This document shows positions 63,016-64,000 of a DNA stretch of 64,000 nucleotides, piece after piece. The DNA is from Undaria pinnatifida (taxonomy: Eukaryota > Sar > Phaeophyceae > Laminariales > Alariaceae), in NCBI GenBank assembly GCA_012845835.1, contig JABAKD010000007.1, forward strand, positions 9,273,223-9,337,222. Direction: 5' to 3'. Both the position numbers and the translations under genes were made by a program. Every line of letters begins with the position of its first letter. Position 1 is the first letter of the stretch. A model generated the notes under the pieces. It worked only from the letters and a program-made list of their open reading frames with translations, was not told the origin of the DNA and ran no database searches.

Positions 63016-63639
63016 ACACGCAGCATGCTCTGAGAAAACAGAGAGGGTCCCTGATGTCGATGGAGCCTGAACCACGGCAAACACGGTCAATGCCGACCGA
63101 GAGTAGCCACACGCGAATAAGGTAGAAGCGTGCGTTGTTTCAGGAGGCTTGTTCGTGATTAGAGAGCTCTAAATCAAACCCAATTGGGGACCCCCGCCAG
63201 CTAGAAAAGTTGGGGAGCCAACCGCACCATTCCCTTGCTGCTCTCCCCTTCTAGTAGTGGTAATAGTGTTTCTGGCGCTTATACATTTTATCAAGATGTT
63301 ATACATATATCATCACTTCTCATGCGACAAAAACTGTTATAAATGTAGCGGTTTTCGGAAGGCCGAGGACGGCGCTTTAGATGCATTTCCCTCGATTTTT
63401 TTTTCATGTAGATAAGGGTATGTGCAATTTTTTACATCTCGACTGTAAGGGCCAAAGCAGAGCACCGCATTCAACAAGGTCTGCGGCATAGGCTTAACTG
63501 CGTCGCCGTCGGCTATCATCGCTGAGCTTGGTAGAGTGAACGAATTCACACGGTCCGCATCGACGACGGTCGCGCGTATCTTCCCTGGTATCTTCCTATC
63601 TGTTTCGGGGGTCTGTTTATTTAATTCCGATCTTGGGGA
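63016..63639. other. Unannotated stretch
   Basis: Nothing recognised. Confidence 0.4.
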
Positions 63640-63885
63640 CCACTACACACACATATATATTATCAAAAATGAAAATACACTCCAGCGTGAGATCGAACAT
63701 TTCGTCGAAACTCATCTTTGCAAGCTGTGTGTGATACCCCGATCGCGCGTAGTACGAGTTGTGTGTCCTCATTAAGGATATAGGTCGGCGACTCCCCTTA
63801 CAACTACAGCGTAGCTATCAGGGTCAACAGGGTGATGTTAGTCAGTCTGTGCACGGAAACTATAAAGCCCGTTTATATATAGTCT
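63640..63885 (-). repeat. Unclassified repeat U1, copy 3 (inverted)
   Basis: Reverse of 41940-42205: CATCTTTGCAAGCTGTGTGT, GTTGTGTGTCCTCATTAAGG, GGCGACTCCCCTTACAACTA and CAGGGTCAACAGGGTGATGT. Confidence 0.7.
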
Positions 63886-64000
63886 ATACACACAGCCCTC
63901 GGCCAGCGACAGGGCGTAAAAAAATACCCCGAAAAGCCTGCGCGGTGACCACACTGTTAGATCTGCTGAAACGTTTTCATCGTGGGCAGGTGTTAAGGTA

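Noticed and set aside
1..64000. CRISPR array or prokaryotic operon
   Set aside because: The direct repeats found are tandem satellites or dispersed transposons without spacer structure, and there are no cas-like or operon-spaced genes.

Overview
This is eukaryotic nuclear DNA that is rich in repeats and poor in genes. There is no operon structure, no Shine-Dalgarno pattern, no rRNA and no convincing intact tRNA gene. What can be read as coding is either short phase-0 exons bounded by AG...GT or decayed retroelement protein. The Ty3/gypsy, Copia and LINE remnants, the PPR-like exons and the triplet-rich introns suggest a stramenopile such as a brown alga. That is an inference from element style, not a demonstrated identity.

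Layout. (1) 0.6-1.5 kb, minus strand: exons of a PPR-like helical-repeat gene among pentanucleotide and minisatellite arrays. A weaker possible upstream exon lies near 5.9-6.2 kb. (2) 10.2-28.4 kb, plus strand: short phase-compatible exons (10205-10321, 20992-21102, 21542-21652, 24958-25074, 28125-28273) that read as one charged, coiled-coil-like protein. The introns are very large and packed with short DNA transposons, SINEs and decayed copies of the first exon. (3) 28.7-34.9 kb: a dead Ty3/gypsy element interrupted by four short DNA transposons. (4) 35-45 kb: a TRIM-like direct-repeat element, SINEs, tandem repeats, poly-C tracts and one isolated good exon (37670-37915). (5) 44.8-61 kb: a ~0.7 kb inverted repeat (45529-46230 and 60084-60799) enclosing a minus-strand LINE fragment, a complete but rearranged Copia element on the minus strand (50406-55716, TSD AGTGA) and a plus-strand LINE ending in an AAC tail. 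(6) 61-64 kb: a tRNA-derived SINE, a complete MITE and other repeats.

Main result. The window holds more than 25 copies or fragments of four otherwise different MITE-like families (called M1-M4 here; ~245-310 bp when intact). All four start with the same terminal architecture, GAS-N5-CYACGRTAG, and intact copies are flanked by 4-bp target duplications (for example TTGC, GGGG, GGTG, AAGG, GTGA, CCTC, ACCG, TTCC, CAAT, TTTC, TAGT). They also nest inside one another and in the retroelements. This points to one transposase system moving four unrelated internal sequences. No transposase gene for it was seen here. M2 and M3 also carry paired internal palindromes near their ends.
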